A model generated the notes under the pieces. That model was not told the origin of the DNA and made no database searches. It saw nothing but the letters and a program-made list of their open reading frames with translations. From the NCBI GenBank assembly GCA_003210095.1, contig QCNP01000001.1:294001-358000 (forward strand): a stretch of DNA of 64,000 bases, written 5' to 3'. The translations under genes and the position numbers were made by a program. Shown one piece after another: positions 37,560 to 46,437 of this stretch (position 1 is its first letter; every line of letters begins with the position of its first letter). Source of the DNA: Pelagibacteraceae bacterium AG-426-E17. Its GTDB lineage: Bacteria > Pseudomonadota > Alphaproteobacteria > Pelagibacterales > Pelagibacteraceae.

Positions 37560-38734
37560 TGAAAAAAATAGTTTTAGCTTATTCTGGTGGTCTAGATACG
37601 TCTATCATTCTTAAATGGTTACAAGAAAATTATAACGCTGAGGTAATTGCTTATACAGCTGATATTGGCCAACATATGGACAAAAACAAAATAACTAAAA
37701 ATGCAAAAAAATTAGGAGTTAAAAAAATAATTATTAAAAATCTTAAAAATATTTTTGTAAAAGATTACGTGTTTCCAATGATAAGAGGTCATGCCATTTA
37801 TGAAGGGGTTTATTTGCTAGGTACATCTATCGCCAGACCTTTAATTGCAAAAGATCAAATTAAAGTTGCTAAACAATATAAAGCATTTGCAGTTTCACAT
37901 GGTGCAACTGGAAAAGGAAATGATCAAGTTAGATTTGAACTTGGATATCATTACTTTGGTCCAAAAATGAAAATTATTGCCCCTTGGAGAATTTGGAAAT
38001 TGAAATCAAGAACAGATTTAATCAATTATGCAAAAAAACATAACATTCAAATACCAAAAGATAAAAAAGGTGCACCACCTTTTTCAGTAGATGACAATTT
38101 ATTTCACACATCTACAGAAGGTAAAGTTTTAGAAAATCCAAAGAATTCAGCTCCTGAATTTATATTTCAAAGAACAACATCACCTGAAAAAGCGCCTAAT
38201 AAACCTTCTTACGTTTCTATTGGATTTAAAAACAGTGATCCAATTAGTATTAATGGGAAGAATTTAACTCCAGAAAAAATTTTAGAAAAATTAAATCATC
38301 TCGGTGGGAAGAATGGAGTTGGAAGAGTTGATCTAGTTGAAAATAGATTTATTGGAATTAAATCGAGAGGGGTTTATGAAACTCCTGGTGGAACATTGCT
38401 TTTAATTGCTCATAGAGCAATGGAGTCTGTAACACTAGATAAAAAAACTATGCACAAAAAAGATTCAATAATGCCAAGATATGCAGAATTAATTTACAAT
38501 GGTTATTGGTTTTCAAAAGAAAGATTCAAATTACAAAAAATTGTGGATCTAAAAAGAAACAAGGTAAATGGAATTGTTAAGCTTAAACTTTACAAAGGAA
38601 ATGTTACAATTCAATCGAGAGTGACAAAAAGCAGCGCTTATTCAATGAAAAAAGTTTCTTTTGAAGAGAACAAAACATTTAACAAATCAAACGTTGAAAA
38701 ATTTATTAATTTCCACAAAAAAAAACTAAAATAA
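37559..38734 (+). CDS. argG: Argininosuccinate synthase
   Basis: 391 residues. Joins citrulline and aspartate with ATP in arginine synthesis. N-terminal PP-loop [15 protein letters not shown], then [23 protein letters not shown] near residue 118, and [12 protein letters not shown] all match. Start overlaps the oxygenase stop (TAATG). argH is not in the window. Confidence 0.98.
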   Translation: MKKIVLAYSGGLDTSIILKWLQENYNAEVIAYTADIGQHMDKNKITKNAKKLGVKKIIIKNLKNIFVKDYVFPMIRGHAIYEGVYLLGTSIARPLIAKDQIKVAKQYKAFAVSHGATGKGNDQVRFELGYHYFGPKMKIIAPWRIWKLKSRTDLINYAKKHNIQIPKDKKGAPPFSVDDNLFHTSTEGKVLENPKNSAPEFIFQRTTSPEKAPNKPSYVSIGFKNSDPISINGKNLTPEKILEKLNHLGGKNGVGRVDLVENRFIGIKSRGVYETPGGTLLLIAHRAMESVTLDKKTMHKKDSIMPRYAELIYNGYWFSKERFKLQKIVDLKRNKVNGIVKLKLYKGNVTIQSRVTKSSAYSMKKVSFEENKTFNKSNVEKFINFHKKKLK

Positions 38735-38740
38735 AGAAAT

Positions 38741-39883
38741 ATGAATTTTGACGCCTCAAGAGCGAAAGCTTTAGATAAATTAAATCAATTTGTTGAAAAA
38801 AATCTTTCTGATTATTCAAAGCTGAGAAATTTTGATTTTGGTCCTGATAAAAGAGATAATGTTTCGTGCTTATCACCTTATATAACACATGGTGTTCTTA
38901 ATGAAATTGAAATTATAAAAAAATCACTAGAAAAGTTTTCATTTTCAAAAAATGAAAAGTTTATACAGGAAGTACTTTGGAGAACGTACTGGAAAGGATG
39001 GTTAGAGTTAAGACCTAATGTTTGGAGTGACTATTTGATTGATTTAAGAAATATTAAAGAAAAATACAAACACGACAAAAATTATCAAAATGCAATAGAA
39101 GGTAAAACAAATATTGATTGTTTTAATGAATGGGTTAATGAGTTAAAAAATAATAACTATCTTCACAATCACACTAGAATGTGGTTTGCCAGTATTTGGA
39201 TTTTTACACTTGATTTACCTTGGCAACTTGGTGCTGAATTTTTTATGCAACACCTTTTTGATGGGGATGCTGCATCAAATACTCTTGGATGGAGATGGGT
39301 TGCAGGAGTTCAAACACAAGGAAAACATTATCTAGCAAGTGAATGGAATATTAAAAAATTCACGAATAATAGGTTTAAAAATATTAAATTAAATGAAAAT
39401 GCTCCTCCAAAAATTTCTGAAAGAACTTATACAATAATAAAACAAGATTTTAAAGATTCTGAAAATATTGAACCAATTAATTTATTAATTTTTGATAATA
39501 GTCTTTCTTTTGAATTCACAGAATTTAAAAATAATAAATTTAAAAAAATATATTTAGTTTCTAACAAAAATGAAAATAGATCAATCAAACTCAATGAAAA
39601 AGTAGCAAAATTTAAGCACCTTCTATTTGAAGATCAAGAAAATAGATTAAAAGAGCAATCAATTGATTGCGAAATAATTGATATAAGCGAAATTAAAAAA
39701 ATTGACGAAAAAAATATAGGATTGTATCCGACTGTTGGAGAAAACCTAGATTATATCAATTTAAATAATTTAAAAATAAATTTTTTATATAGAAAACTTG
39801 ATCAATATTCTTGGCAATATTGTAACAAAGGTTTTTTTAATTTTAAAAATTATATTCCCAAAATTATTTCAAACTTTACTTAA
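38741..39883 (+). CDS. Photolyase-like FAD-binding protein with apparently permuted domains
   Basis: 380 residues. Residues ~1-215 read as the photolyase/cryptochrome FAD-binding helical domain: LSPYITHGVL near residue 45, LWRTYWKGWLE, NHTRMWFASIWIF, and FDGDAASNTLGWRWVAG near residue 170. In normal photolyases this follows an N-terminal alpha/beta domain; here the protein begins with it. The remaining ~150 residues have alternating strand/helix character (NLLIFDNSLSFEF, KIYLVSNKN, IGLYPTVGENLDYI) and may be the alpha/beta domain moved to the C-terminus. DNA repair or light sensing is likely; the exact activity is unknown. It follows argG by 6 bases. Confidence 0.8.
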   Translation: MNFDASRAKALDKLNQFVEKNLSDYSKLRNFDFGPDKRDNVSCLSPYITHGVLNEIEIIKKSLEKFSFSKNEKFIQEVLWRTYWKGWLELRPNVWSDYLIDLRNIKEKYKHDKNYQNAIEGKTNIDCFNEWVNELKNNNYLHNHTRMWFASIWIFTLDLPWQLGAEFFMQHLFDGDAASNTLGWRWVAGVQTQGKHYLASEWNIKKFTNNRFKNIKLNENAPPKISERTYTIIKQDFKDSENIEPINLLIFDNSLSFEFTEFKNNKFKKIYLVSNKNENRSIKLNEKVAKFKHLLFEDQENRLKEQSIDCEIIDISEIKKIDEKNIGLYPTVGENLDYINLNNLKINFLYRKLDQYSWQYCNKGFFNFKNYIPKIISNFT

Positions 39884-39896
39884 TTTTTGTTAAGTT

Positions 39897-40586
39897 TTAT
39901 CTTGCAAGTTTTATGAAGATGTCACCCATACCAGCATCTAGTTCCTCTAAGGGTGTATTATTTCTTAATTCACAATACCGACCAGTAATTTGATGATTTT
40001 TGACTAAATCAATATCATCATTTTTACATGTTCTTCCATTATGTAATAATCCTATAACTATTCTATTATTTAGATTATACACTTGATCATTATTGATTTT
40101 TTTGCCATCACAAAAATATTCTTTATTTACTCTATTTGGAAAATCATTTTTGTTGCAAGGGTTTTTAATTGTTATAACGTAGAATTCTCTTGAGCCATCA
40201 ATAAATTTATATTTCATTTTTTGGACTTCTGAATACTTCATTACATCACAAGAACATGGAACGCAGCATCTATAATAATTACCACAGATTTTGTTGTTTG
40301 ATTTACTCTCTTTAAGAAATAAAAACTCAGAGTCACTATCCGGATCAATTAATGATCCAGATACAGCACAAAATAACTTATTATACTCGATGAAATCTTT
40401 ATATGTATTTTCTTTGTCTATGATATATTTAAAAAATTTAGGTCCAGCAGCATTTCTATTTTTATCTGGAAATATTCTAGACCAATCAGTTATTAGCTCT
40501 TTATGATAATTTTTTTCTTCGGCAATTACTTCTATTTGAAATAAAATTGCCAATAATAGTAAGCATTTAACTAAAATTTTTTTCAT
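39897..40586 (-). CDS. Exported cysteine-rich protein of unknown function
   Basis: 229 residues. Signal peptide about residues 1-22 (ends VIAEE). Ten cysteines follow in the mature part, densest in CGNYYRCCVPCSC at residues 101-113, suggesting metal binding or several disulfides. The remaining sequence is polar and charged. Its ATG overlaps the stop of the FG-GAP/ASPIC gene by 4 bases, so both are probably made together and meet outside the cytoplasm. I do not recognise a named family. Confidence 0.8.
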   Translation of the reverse strand: MKKILVKCLLLLAILFQIEVIAEEKNYHKELITDWSRIFPDKNRNAAGPKFFKYIIDKENTYKDFIEYNKLFCAVSGSLIDPDSDSEFLFLKESKSNNKICGNYYRCCVPCSCDVMKYSEVQKMKYKFIDGSREFYVITIKNPCNKNDFPNRVNKEYFCDGKKINNDQVYNLNNRIVIGLLHNGRTCKNDDIDLVKNHQITGRYCELRNNTPLEELDAGMGDIFIKLAR

Positions 40587-42028
40587 TTTTGTTTTATAGT
40601 AATTGTTTGATTAATTTCAATTTTATCCGTAAAATCTTTTTTACCATTTGTCCATTTAACCTCTATTCTAAAATCTTTTTCATTTTTTCTAATTCCATAA
40701 TGTGCCACAGGTTCCATTTGGCATAAATAACCGGATCCAGCATCTATTGTTTTTGAATGCTTTCTTTGATTAGATATTAAAGTTACAGTTGCTCCCCTAG
40801 CAGGAGCTCCAAATTTATTGATGGGTTTGATCCTTAAATATTTATTATTTTTTTCTACTTTTGCTTTATACAATGTCAAAGGTTGTGCTTTACTTTCGCC
40901 GTGAGAGACTAATAATTCTAAAATACCATCATTATCAATATCAGCTACAGCTGCTCCAGTGCCAAATCCTTGAGTCTCAAGCGCCGCTTTTAATTTTATT
41001 TCCTCAAATTTTCCATTTTCATTTATTTTAAATAATTTGTTTGGTTCTGCGATATTGTTCATAAAAACTTCATCAAAACCGTCGTTATCAAAATCTGCGG
41101 AGATAATTGTTCTTATTCTAGATGGTCTATCGAAAGCTTTGTTTCCTATGTCCTTAAATTCTTTATTTTCTAAAACGTATGCTCTATGATATCCATTCCA
41201 ATTACCACTCAAAATATCTAATCTTCCTCTATAATAGATATCAGATAATGCAGTTCCCCTTCCATTCTGGATTACATCATCAACTCTGTAATCAAAAGCA
41301 ACATCCTCAAATTTACCGTCATTATTTTTTAAAAGAAAGTTAGCGCCTCTTTCATTTGCTGCAAATATGTCAGCTCTATCTGTTAATATATGTCCTGATA
41401 CTACTGCTCTGCCACCAGTAACTTTATCCAAATTTAAGGTTTTTGCTTTATCTGTTATTGTATTATTTTCAATTTCATAGAATCTAGTTGGTCCTCCATA
41501 ATTAGCTACATAAATACCGTATTCACCATCACCCTTTCTATCAACACAAACTACAGATCTACCTGCTGTTAAGTTTAAATTTTCTATATTTTTTTCTAAC
41601 TCAAATAAGTCAAAATAATTATTGTTACTTTTATCGATTAGTCTATCAGAGTATTTTTTTGTTCCACTATAGGTATCTGTATTTAAAAAATAAATTTCCT
41701 CAAAACCATCTTTATCTATATCGCAAGCTGCAACACCGATAGTTTTTCTATCTCGATCTAAAAAAACGTCCTCTTGGATTATATTTTTTAATTTTCCATC
41801 AATGTAACCTAAAGCTAAGTTTGGATAACCAAAACCTGTGACTATAAACTCATTATTTCCATCTGCATTAATATCCGTAACCGAAACCCCGTAACTAAGC
41901 CTGCTTTCATTAATCGTTATAATATTTGAAATATCTTTAAAAAATTCTGCACGAGAACTGTTGATTGGTAATATTAAAGAAAAAATAATTAAAAATTTAT
42001 ATAAATAATTTACCTTTTTGATGAACAT
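40583..42028 (-). CDS. Exported FG-GAP/VCBS repeat protein with ASPIC/UnbV domain (CRTAC1-like)
   Basis: 481 residues. Signal peptide about residues 1-27. Then repeated beta-propeller blades with calcium-type DxDxDG loops: [49 protein letters not shown]-terminal ASPIC/UnbV domain with [27 protein letters not shown] and VKWTNGKKD. Such proteins are secreted and of unclear role. The gene starts inside the last 19 bases of the DUF2256 gene and overlaps the Cys-rich gene by 4 bases. Confidence 0.9.
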   Translation of the reverse strand: MFIKKVNYLYKFLIIFSLILPINSSRAEFFKDISNIITINESRLSYGVSVTDINADGNNEFIVTGFGYPNLALGYIDGKLKNIIQEDVFLDRDRKTIGVAACDIDKDGFEEIYFLNTDTYSGTKKYSDRLIDKSNNNYFDLFELEKNIENLNLTAGRSVVCVDRKGDGEYGIYVANYGGPTRFYEIENNTITDKAKTLNLDKVTGGRAVVSGHILTDRADIFAANERGANFLLKNNDGKFEDVAFDYRVDDVIQNGRGTALSDIYYRGRLDILSGNWNGYHRAYVLENKEFKDIGNKAFDRPSRIRTIISADFDNDGFDEVFMNNIAEPNKLFKINENGKFEEIKLKAALETQGFGTGAAVADIDNDGILELLVSHGESKAQPLTLYKAKVEKNNKYLRIKPINKFGAPARGATVTLISNQRKHSKTIDAGSGYLCQMEPVAHYGIRKNEKDFRIEVKWTNGKKDFTDKIEINQTITIKQK

Positions 42029-42138
42029 CTTTTAGAGCAATATTTAACTTTTTCCCAGTTCAGCTTCCATTTTTTTCTCCATTTAAAGGGCCTTTCACAA
42101 ACTGGGCACAACTTAGTTGGTAGGTTTTGTTTTTTCAT
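42010..42138 (-). CDS. DUF2256 family small zinc-ribbon protein (42 residues)
   Basis: Found by reading the gap between two larger genes. ATG at 42138, TAA at 42010. The product begins [18 protein letters not shown], continues with WRKKW, and ends [10 protein letters not shown]. The CPVC and YCSKRC pairs would bind zinc, and the pattern is the DUF2256 signature as I know it. The gene overlaps the DCC gene by 26 bases and the FG-GAP gene by 19, in different frames. DUF2256 genes are commonly found beside photolyases, as here. Confidence 0.88.
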   Translation of the reverse strand: MKKQNLPTKLCPVCERPFKWRKKWKLNWEKVKYCSKRCSSKR

Positions 42139-42484
42139 TAAGTTGGTGTTTGTTTTTTAAAAATAGAAAATAAGCTACAAATTCATATGCGTAATGAAAT
42201 AAGATAAACAAAGGTTTAAAACTCAAAATTTTTGCTAAAAAATTATATTTTGGTATTTTTGACCAGATAATTATAAATGCTTTAGCTCCTCCAATAACTT
42301 GTCCATTGTCAATCACATGCAATCTTCTTAGAAGTTCTTCCTTAGATTTTGATGTTAAATCAACTGCTTGTTGATTGTTTGTAATATCAACCCATTCTAA
42401 ATTCTCATCAGAATTTTTTTTGTAGTGATCAATTTCTAGTTTACAAATATTACAAGAGTTATTAAAAAAAACTTTAACTGGCAT
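42113..42484 (-). CDS. DCC-family thiol-disulfide oxidoreductase (DUF393)
   Basis: 123 residues. Thioredoxin-like DCC motif in [17 protein letters not shown] near residue 11 (the usual YDGxCxxC becomes FNNSCNIC), then ADITN-like [23 protein letters not shown] and a hydrophobic C-terminal half typical of the family. It overlaps the photolyase gene by 11 bases and DUF2256 by 26. Such proteins recur in photolyase clusters, perhaps in oxidative stress. Confidence 0.9.
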   Translation of the reverse strand: MPVKVFFNNSCNICKLEIDHYKKNSDENLEWVDITNNQQAVDLTSKSKEELLRRLHVIDNGQVIGGAKAFIIIWSKIPKYNFLAKILSFKPLFILFHYAYEFVAYFLFLKNKHQLNEKTKPTN

Positions 42485-43967
42485 TAGTGTTTTCCTTTAT
42501 AAATTTATCTGCAGCAGCTAGTATAACTTTTTTTCTTTGGGCATTCATCTTGTCAAATATTCTTACCATCATTGATAATCTTGGATTTTTTAAAAAAAAA
42601 GATCTATTCTTATTTATAAATCTCCAATAAAGACCATCCATAATATTGCACCATTCACCTTTCTTAAAGTCCATCATTTTAAGAAAATAACTTGATCCAC
42701 AAATATAAGGTTTAGTAGCAAAAATTCCTCCATCACTAAATAATCCCATTCCATAAACGTTTGGAGACATTACCCAATCAGATGAGTCAACAAACATCTC
42801 CATAAACCATTTATAAACATATATTGGTTTGACCTCACAAAGATTCATAATATTGGATAAAATCATCAATCTTTCTATATGATGTGACCAACCATGATCA
42901 TTTGCATTTTTGATAGCATAATCTAGAGGTGGCAAACCTGTGTTGCCTTGATACCAAGTAGGTTTCATTTTACGATTATGTTTAAAAAAATTACCAATTT
43001 CTAACCTGTTATAAAAATTTTGATAAATTCCTCTCATAAATTCTCGCCAGCCAATTACTTGTCTTATATAACCTTCTAAAGAATTTATTCTAATCTTTTT
43101 CTTTTTATGACTATCTAAAATTTTCTCTATAATTATTTCTGGAGTTATTAAACCCAAATTTATGTAGGGACTAAGAGCGCTATGAAATAATATATTATTT
43201 TTTTGGTCAACAGCGTCCTCATAATCCCCAAATAAATTAGATTTTTCTTTTATAAAAAATTCTAGTAATTTTAGAACATCTTTATATTCGGTCGCAAACC
43301 AAAAATTTTCTGTTGAACCAGGGTGTGTTGAAAATTTCGTTTCTATAATGTTTTTCAGTTTTTTTGTGTGGACTGTTTGATTTATTTTAGGAAATGAGGG
43401 AACTTTAATTCCTTTAGGCAGTTTCTTTCTATTATCTTCATCAAAACTCCATTTACCACCAACAGGATCTTCGCCATTCATTAAAATGTTCATTTTTCTT
43501 CTAGTTTCTTTATAAAAAACTGCCATGAACGGTTTTTTTGATTTAGACAAATATTTTTTAAAATCATCTCTAGTATTAAGAAACATTGGAGATGTAATTA
43601 TATTGAGCTTTATTTTATTTTTCTTAGAAAATTCTAAAATTTTTTTTTCAAATGGTTTATCTTCAATTTCAAAACATGAAATTTCATTGATTTTATTTTT
43701 TTTTAAAATTTTTTTTATTTTTAAAAGATAATCATCTTTAAAAGCTGAATCCTCAATTTTAGAATAGGTAATTTTAAAGCTATTTTTTTTTAAATTTTCA
43801 TAAAATGATCTCATTGAAGAAAGAAATAAAAGGATTTTAAGTTTGTGATGTTTTTCGTAGGTACATAAACCATTATCTTCTGCCATAAAAAAAAGATGGT
43901 CTTTTTTGAAGCGGTTGAGGTATTTTAATGGAAATAATTGATTTCCAAGTATAATAAATAATTTCAT
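42474..43967 (-). CDS. FeS-type cryptochrome/photolyase (DPRP/PhrB family) lacking the usual cluster cysteines
   Basis: 497 residues, the PhrB/CryPro length. N-terminal alpha/beta domain (MKLFIILGNQLFP, FMAEDNGL). C-terminal FAD domain (GYIRQVIGWREFMRG near 299, HIERLMILSNIMN near 363, VDSSDWVMSPNVYGMGLFSDGGIFATKPY near 393-421). In this family four Cys bind [4Fe-4S] (Agrobacterium PhrB 350, 438, 441, 454). By eye alignment position 350 is Pro347, the CxxC loop is shortened to FKKGEWC, and only C440 (equivalent to 454) remains. C377 and C423 are at other places. It likely repairs (6-4) or other UV damage using FAD. First gene of a five-gene overlapping operon. Confidence 0.88.
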   Translation of the reverse strand: MKLFIILGNQLFPLKYLNRFKKDHLFFMAEDNGLCTYEKHHKLKILLFLSSMRSFYENLKKNSFKITYSKIEDSAFKDDYLLKIKKILKKNKINEISCFEIEDKPFEKKILEFSKKNKIKLNIITSPMFLNTRDDFKKYLSKSKKPFMAVFYKETRRKMNILMNGEDPVGGKWSFDEDNRKKLPKGIKVPSFPKINQTVHTKKLKNIIETKFSTHPGSTENFWFATEYKDVLKLLEFFIKEKSNLFGDYEDAVDQKNNILFHSALSPYINLGLITPEIIIEKILDSHKKKKIRINSLEGYIRQVIGWREFMRGIYQNFYNRLEIGNFFKHNRKMKPTWYQGNTGLPPLDYAIKNANDHGWSHHIERLMILSNIMNLCEVKPIYVYKWFMEMFVDSSDWVMSPNVYGMGLFSDGGIFATKPYICGSSYFLKMMDFKKGEWCNIMDGLYWRFINKNRSFFLKNPRLSMMVRIFDKMNAQRKKVILAAADKFIKENTNAS

Positions 43968-43995
43968 AATTTATTTATAAATACTATTATACGAT

Positions 43996-44712
43996 ATGTC
44001 AGGAAAATATTTAATTTTTGGTGCGACAGGTTCTATCGGCTCAAATTTAGCTAAATCGATGGTTAACAAAAATCATGACGTTCAAATTATAGGTAGAGAT
44101 GAAAAAGGTCTAAATTCTTTATCGTCTGAACTTGGATGCAAATTTAGTATTGTTGATGTCTTAAACGAACAATCTATTAAAAATTTAAAAAATGAATTTG
44201 AAGGACAAGAAATTGCTGGTATTGCTTATTGCGTAGGCTCAATTGATCTTAAGCCTGTTCGTACTGTTAAAAAAGATGATTTTACAAAATGCTTCGATTT
44301 AAATTTTTTTCCAATAGTTGAAATTATTAAAAATTTTCAAGATAATTTAAAAAGAAATAAAGGTTCTATAGTTATGTTTTCAACAGTTGCAGTGCAAAGA
44401 GGTTTCACTAATCATAGTATTATAGCATCTGTTAAAGGTGCTATTGAGGGACTTACAGTGTCATTAGCAGCTGAGTTTGCTCCTAACATAAGAGTTAACT
44501 GTATTGCACCAAGTTTAACTAAATCAAAAATTGCTGAACCAATATTAAAAAATAAATTAATTGCAGAAGGAGTAGCTAAAGCACATCCTATGAAAAGAGT
44601 TGGAGAAGGAAAAGATGCTGCTGCAATGGCTCAATTTTTATTATCTGATGATAGCTCATGGATAACAGGTCAAATTATTGGTGTTGACGGCGGTAGATCT
44701 AAGCTTTCTTAA
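43996..44712 (+). CDS. Short-chain dehydrogenase/reductase-like protein without the catalytic Tyr
   Basis: 238 residues, Rossmann fold with GATGSIGSNLAK at the N-terminus, CVGSIDLKPV, the Ser block MFSTVAV near residue 129, and a C-terminal ITGQIIGVDGG. In the usual YxxxK motif the Lys is present (K147 in SVKGAIEGL) but the position of Tyr is Ile143. The same region reads HASVAAAKGAVEGL in relatives I recall from photolyase clusters, also without Tyr. Divergent from the photolyase operon with 28 bases between. Confidence 0.87.
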   Translation: MSGKYLIFGATGSIGSNLAKSMVNKNHDVQIIGRDEKGLNSLSSELGCKFSIVDVLNEQSIKNLKNEFEGQEIAGIAYCVGSIDLKPVRTVKKDDFTKCFDLNFFPIVEIIKNFQDNLKRNKGSIVMFSTVAVQRGFTNHSIIASVKGAIEGLTVSLAAEFAPNIRVNCIAPSLTKSKIAEPILKNKLIAEGVAKAHPMKRVGEGKDAAAMAQFLLSDDSSWITGQIIGVDGGRSKLS

Positions 44713-44763
44713 ATTTTTTGTTAAACTTTCATAAATATAATATAAATGTTAGTTGGATAACTT

Positions 44764-46437
44764 GTGAACAAAATTTCAGCAGAAGAACTTTTTAAAATTG
44801 CTTATGACCATTTAAAAGCTAAAAACTATAAAAAATCTATAGAGCTGTTCGAAAAAATACTTAAACACCTGCCACAAAGTCTTTCTATATTAAGAAATCT
44901 TTCTCATGCATATGCTTATTCATCAGACTTTAAAAATGCAGAAATTACAATTAAAAAAATAATTAACATTGATGAAAAGGAACCATACATTTATCAGTTT
45001 TTAGCTTCAGTTCTAAAAAGTCAAGATAAGATCGACGAAATGATAGCTATAATCAATGAAGGCTTAGAAAAAAAATTAATGAATCCAAAATGGAATATAC
45101 AAAAAGATTTATTATTTCCATTTATACCTAAAGATAATAATGAAATTGAAAACTATCGAAAAAAAATTGAAGAATGTTACGATAGAGTATTAATAAGCGA
45201 TATAAGTCTCGATTATGACAACGATCAAATTATTCAAGTACCTCACTTTGAATTATCTTATAGTGACCACGATAACTTAAATCTTAATAAAAAATGTGTA
45301 AAGGTAATTAAAAAACTATACCCAAATCTAAATCAAAATTACAATAATCAAAAAAAAGTAAAGAATAAGATAAAGATTGGATTTATTTCTGAATATTTTA
45401 CTTCACACACAATAGGAAAACTATTCAAAGATATAATTTTCAATCTTGATAAAAGTAAATTTGATATACAAGTATTTCATTCAAAAAGGACTAAGCCAAG
45501 CAAAATACTAGATGAATTTTTTGATCAGGAAAAGAAGGGTGCAATTAAAAATAAATTTCTTCCTCTTCTATTAAAAGAAAAAATAGAATTTTTTAAAAAA
45601 GAAAATTTTGACATTTTATTTTATCCTGACATCGGAATGTCTGTTGAAATGTATTATTTATCAATGATACGTTTCGCAAAATATCAAATTATGTCATGGG
45701 GGCATCCAGAAACAACTGGGAGCGAGACTATTGATTATTTTTTATGTTCAAAAAATTTAGTTACAAACGAAACATTAAATAGTTATTCAGAAAAATTTTT
45801 GTTTATTGAACATTTGCCCATGATTTATTCAAAACCTATAATTAAAAAAAAATTAGATAATGATGAAATTGGGAGAAAAAATATTTATTCATGCCCACAA
45901 ACTCTCTATAAATTTCACCCTAACTTTGATGATTTTTTATTTGATATTCTTGATGAAGATAAAAAAGGTGTGTTATATTTAATTAAGGACTCCAATAAAG
46001 TTTATTACCACAAACTAATTGATAGATTTACGAAAAATAAAAAATTTGACTCTAAACGTGTAATTTTTCTGGATCCTTTAGATAATGAGAGTTTTATTAA
46101 TCACTTAGGGTCATCATCTGTTCTTTTAGATCCTATATATTTTGGCTCCGGGAATTCATTTCACGAGTCCATGGTATATGGTACTCCAACTGTCACCATG
46201 CCCAACAAGTTTGTAAAATCCAGAATAGTCTTCGCAGCATATAATCAAATGGGAATAAAAAATCCTCCAATTGTAAATAATAAAAAAGAATATGTTGAAA
46301 CGGCGATTAAAATCGCAAATGATGATAATCTTTTTGAATTAAAAAATTATTATCAAAAAAAAGCTGAAGAAAGACTGTTTAATACAAAAAAAGCTGGTGA
46401 GGAGTTTAACTCTGCATTATTGAGTCTTTTCAAATGA
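44764..46437 (+). CDS. TPR protein with GT41 (OGT/SPINDLY-like) glycosyltransferase domain, copy 1
   Basis: 557 residues, GTG start. TPR-like helices fill about residues 1-110 (ELFKIAYDHLKAKNYKKSIELFEKIL). The catalytic half starts near residue 205 with KIKIGFISEYFTSHTIGKLF, followed by DILFYPDIGMSVEMYYLSM, GHPETTGSETIDYFLCS and a C-terminal nucleotide-sugar block (SSSVLLDPIYFGSGNSFHESMVYGTPTVTMP). Similar to bacterial O-GlcNAc/O-fucosyl transferase-like proteins. Acceptor unknown. Its end overlaps the convergent folD by 21 bases. Confidence 0.88.
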   Translation: MNKISAEELFKIAYDHLKAKNYKKSIELFEKILKHLPQSLSILRNLSHAYAYSSDFKNAEITIKKIINIDEKEPYIYQFLASVLKSQDKIDEMIAIINEGLEKKLMNPKWNIQKDLLFPFIPKDNNEIENYRKKIEECYDRVLISDISLDYDNDQIIQVPHFELSYSDHDNLNLNKKCVKVIKKLYPNLNQNYNNQKKVKNKIKIGFISEYFTSHTIGKLFKDIIFNLDKSKFDIQVFHSKRTKPSKILDEFFDQEKKGAIKNKFLPLLLKEKIEFFKKENFDILFYPDIGMSVEMYYLSMIRFAKYQIMSWGHPETTGSETIDYFLCSKNLVTNETLNSYSEKFLFIEHLPMIYSKPIIKKKLDNDEIGRKNIYSCPQTLYKFHPNFDDFLFDILDEDKKGVLYLIKDSNKVYYHKLIDRFTKNKKFDSKRVIFLDPLDNESFINHLGSSSVLLDPIYFGSGNSFHESMVYGTPTVTMPNKFVKSRIVFAAYNQMGIKNPPIVNNKKEYVETAIKIANDDNLFELKNYYQKKAEERLFNTKKAGEEFNSALLSLFK

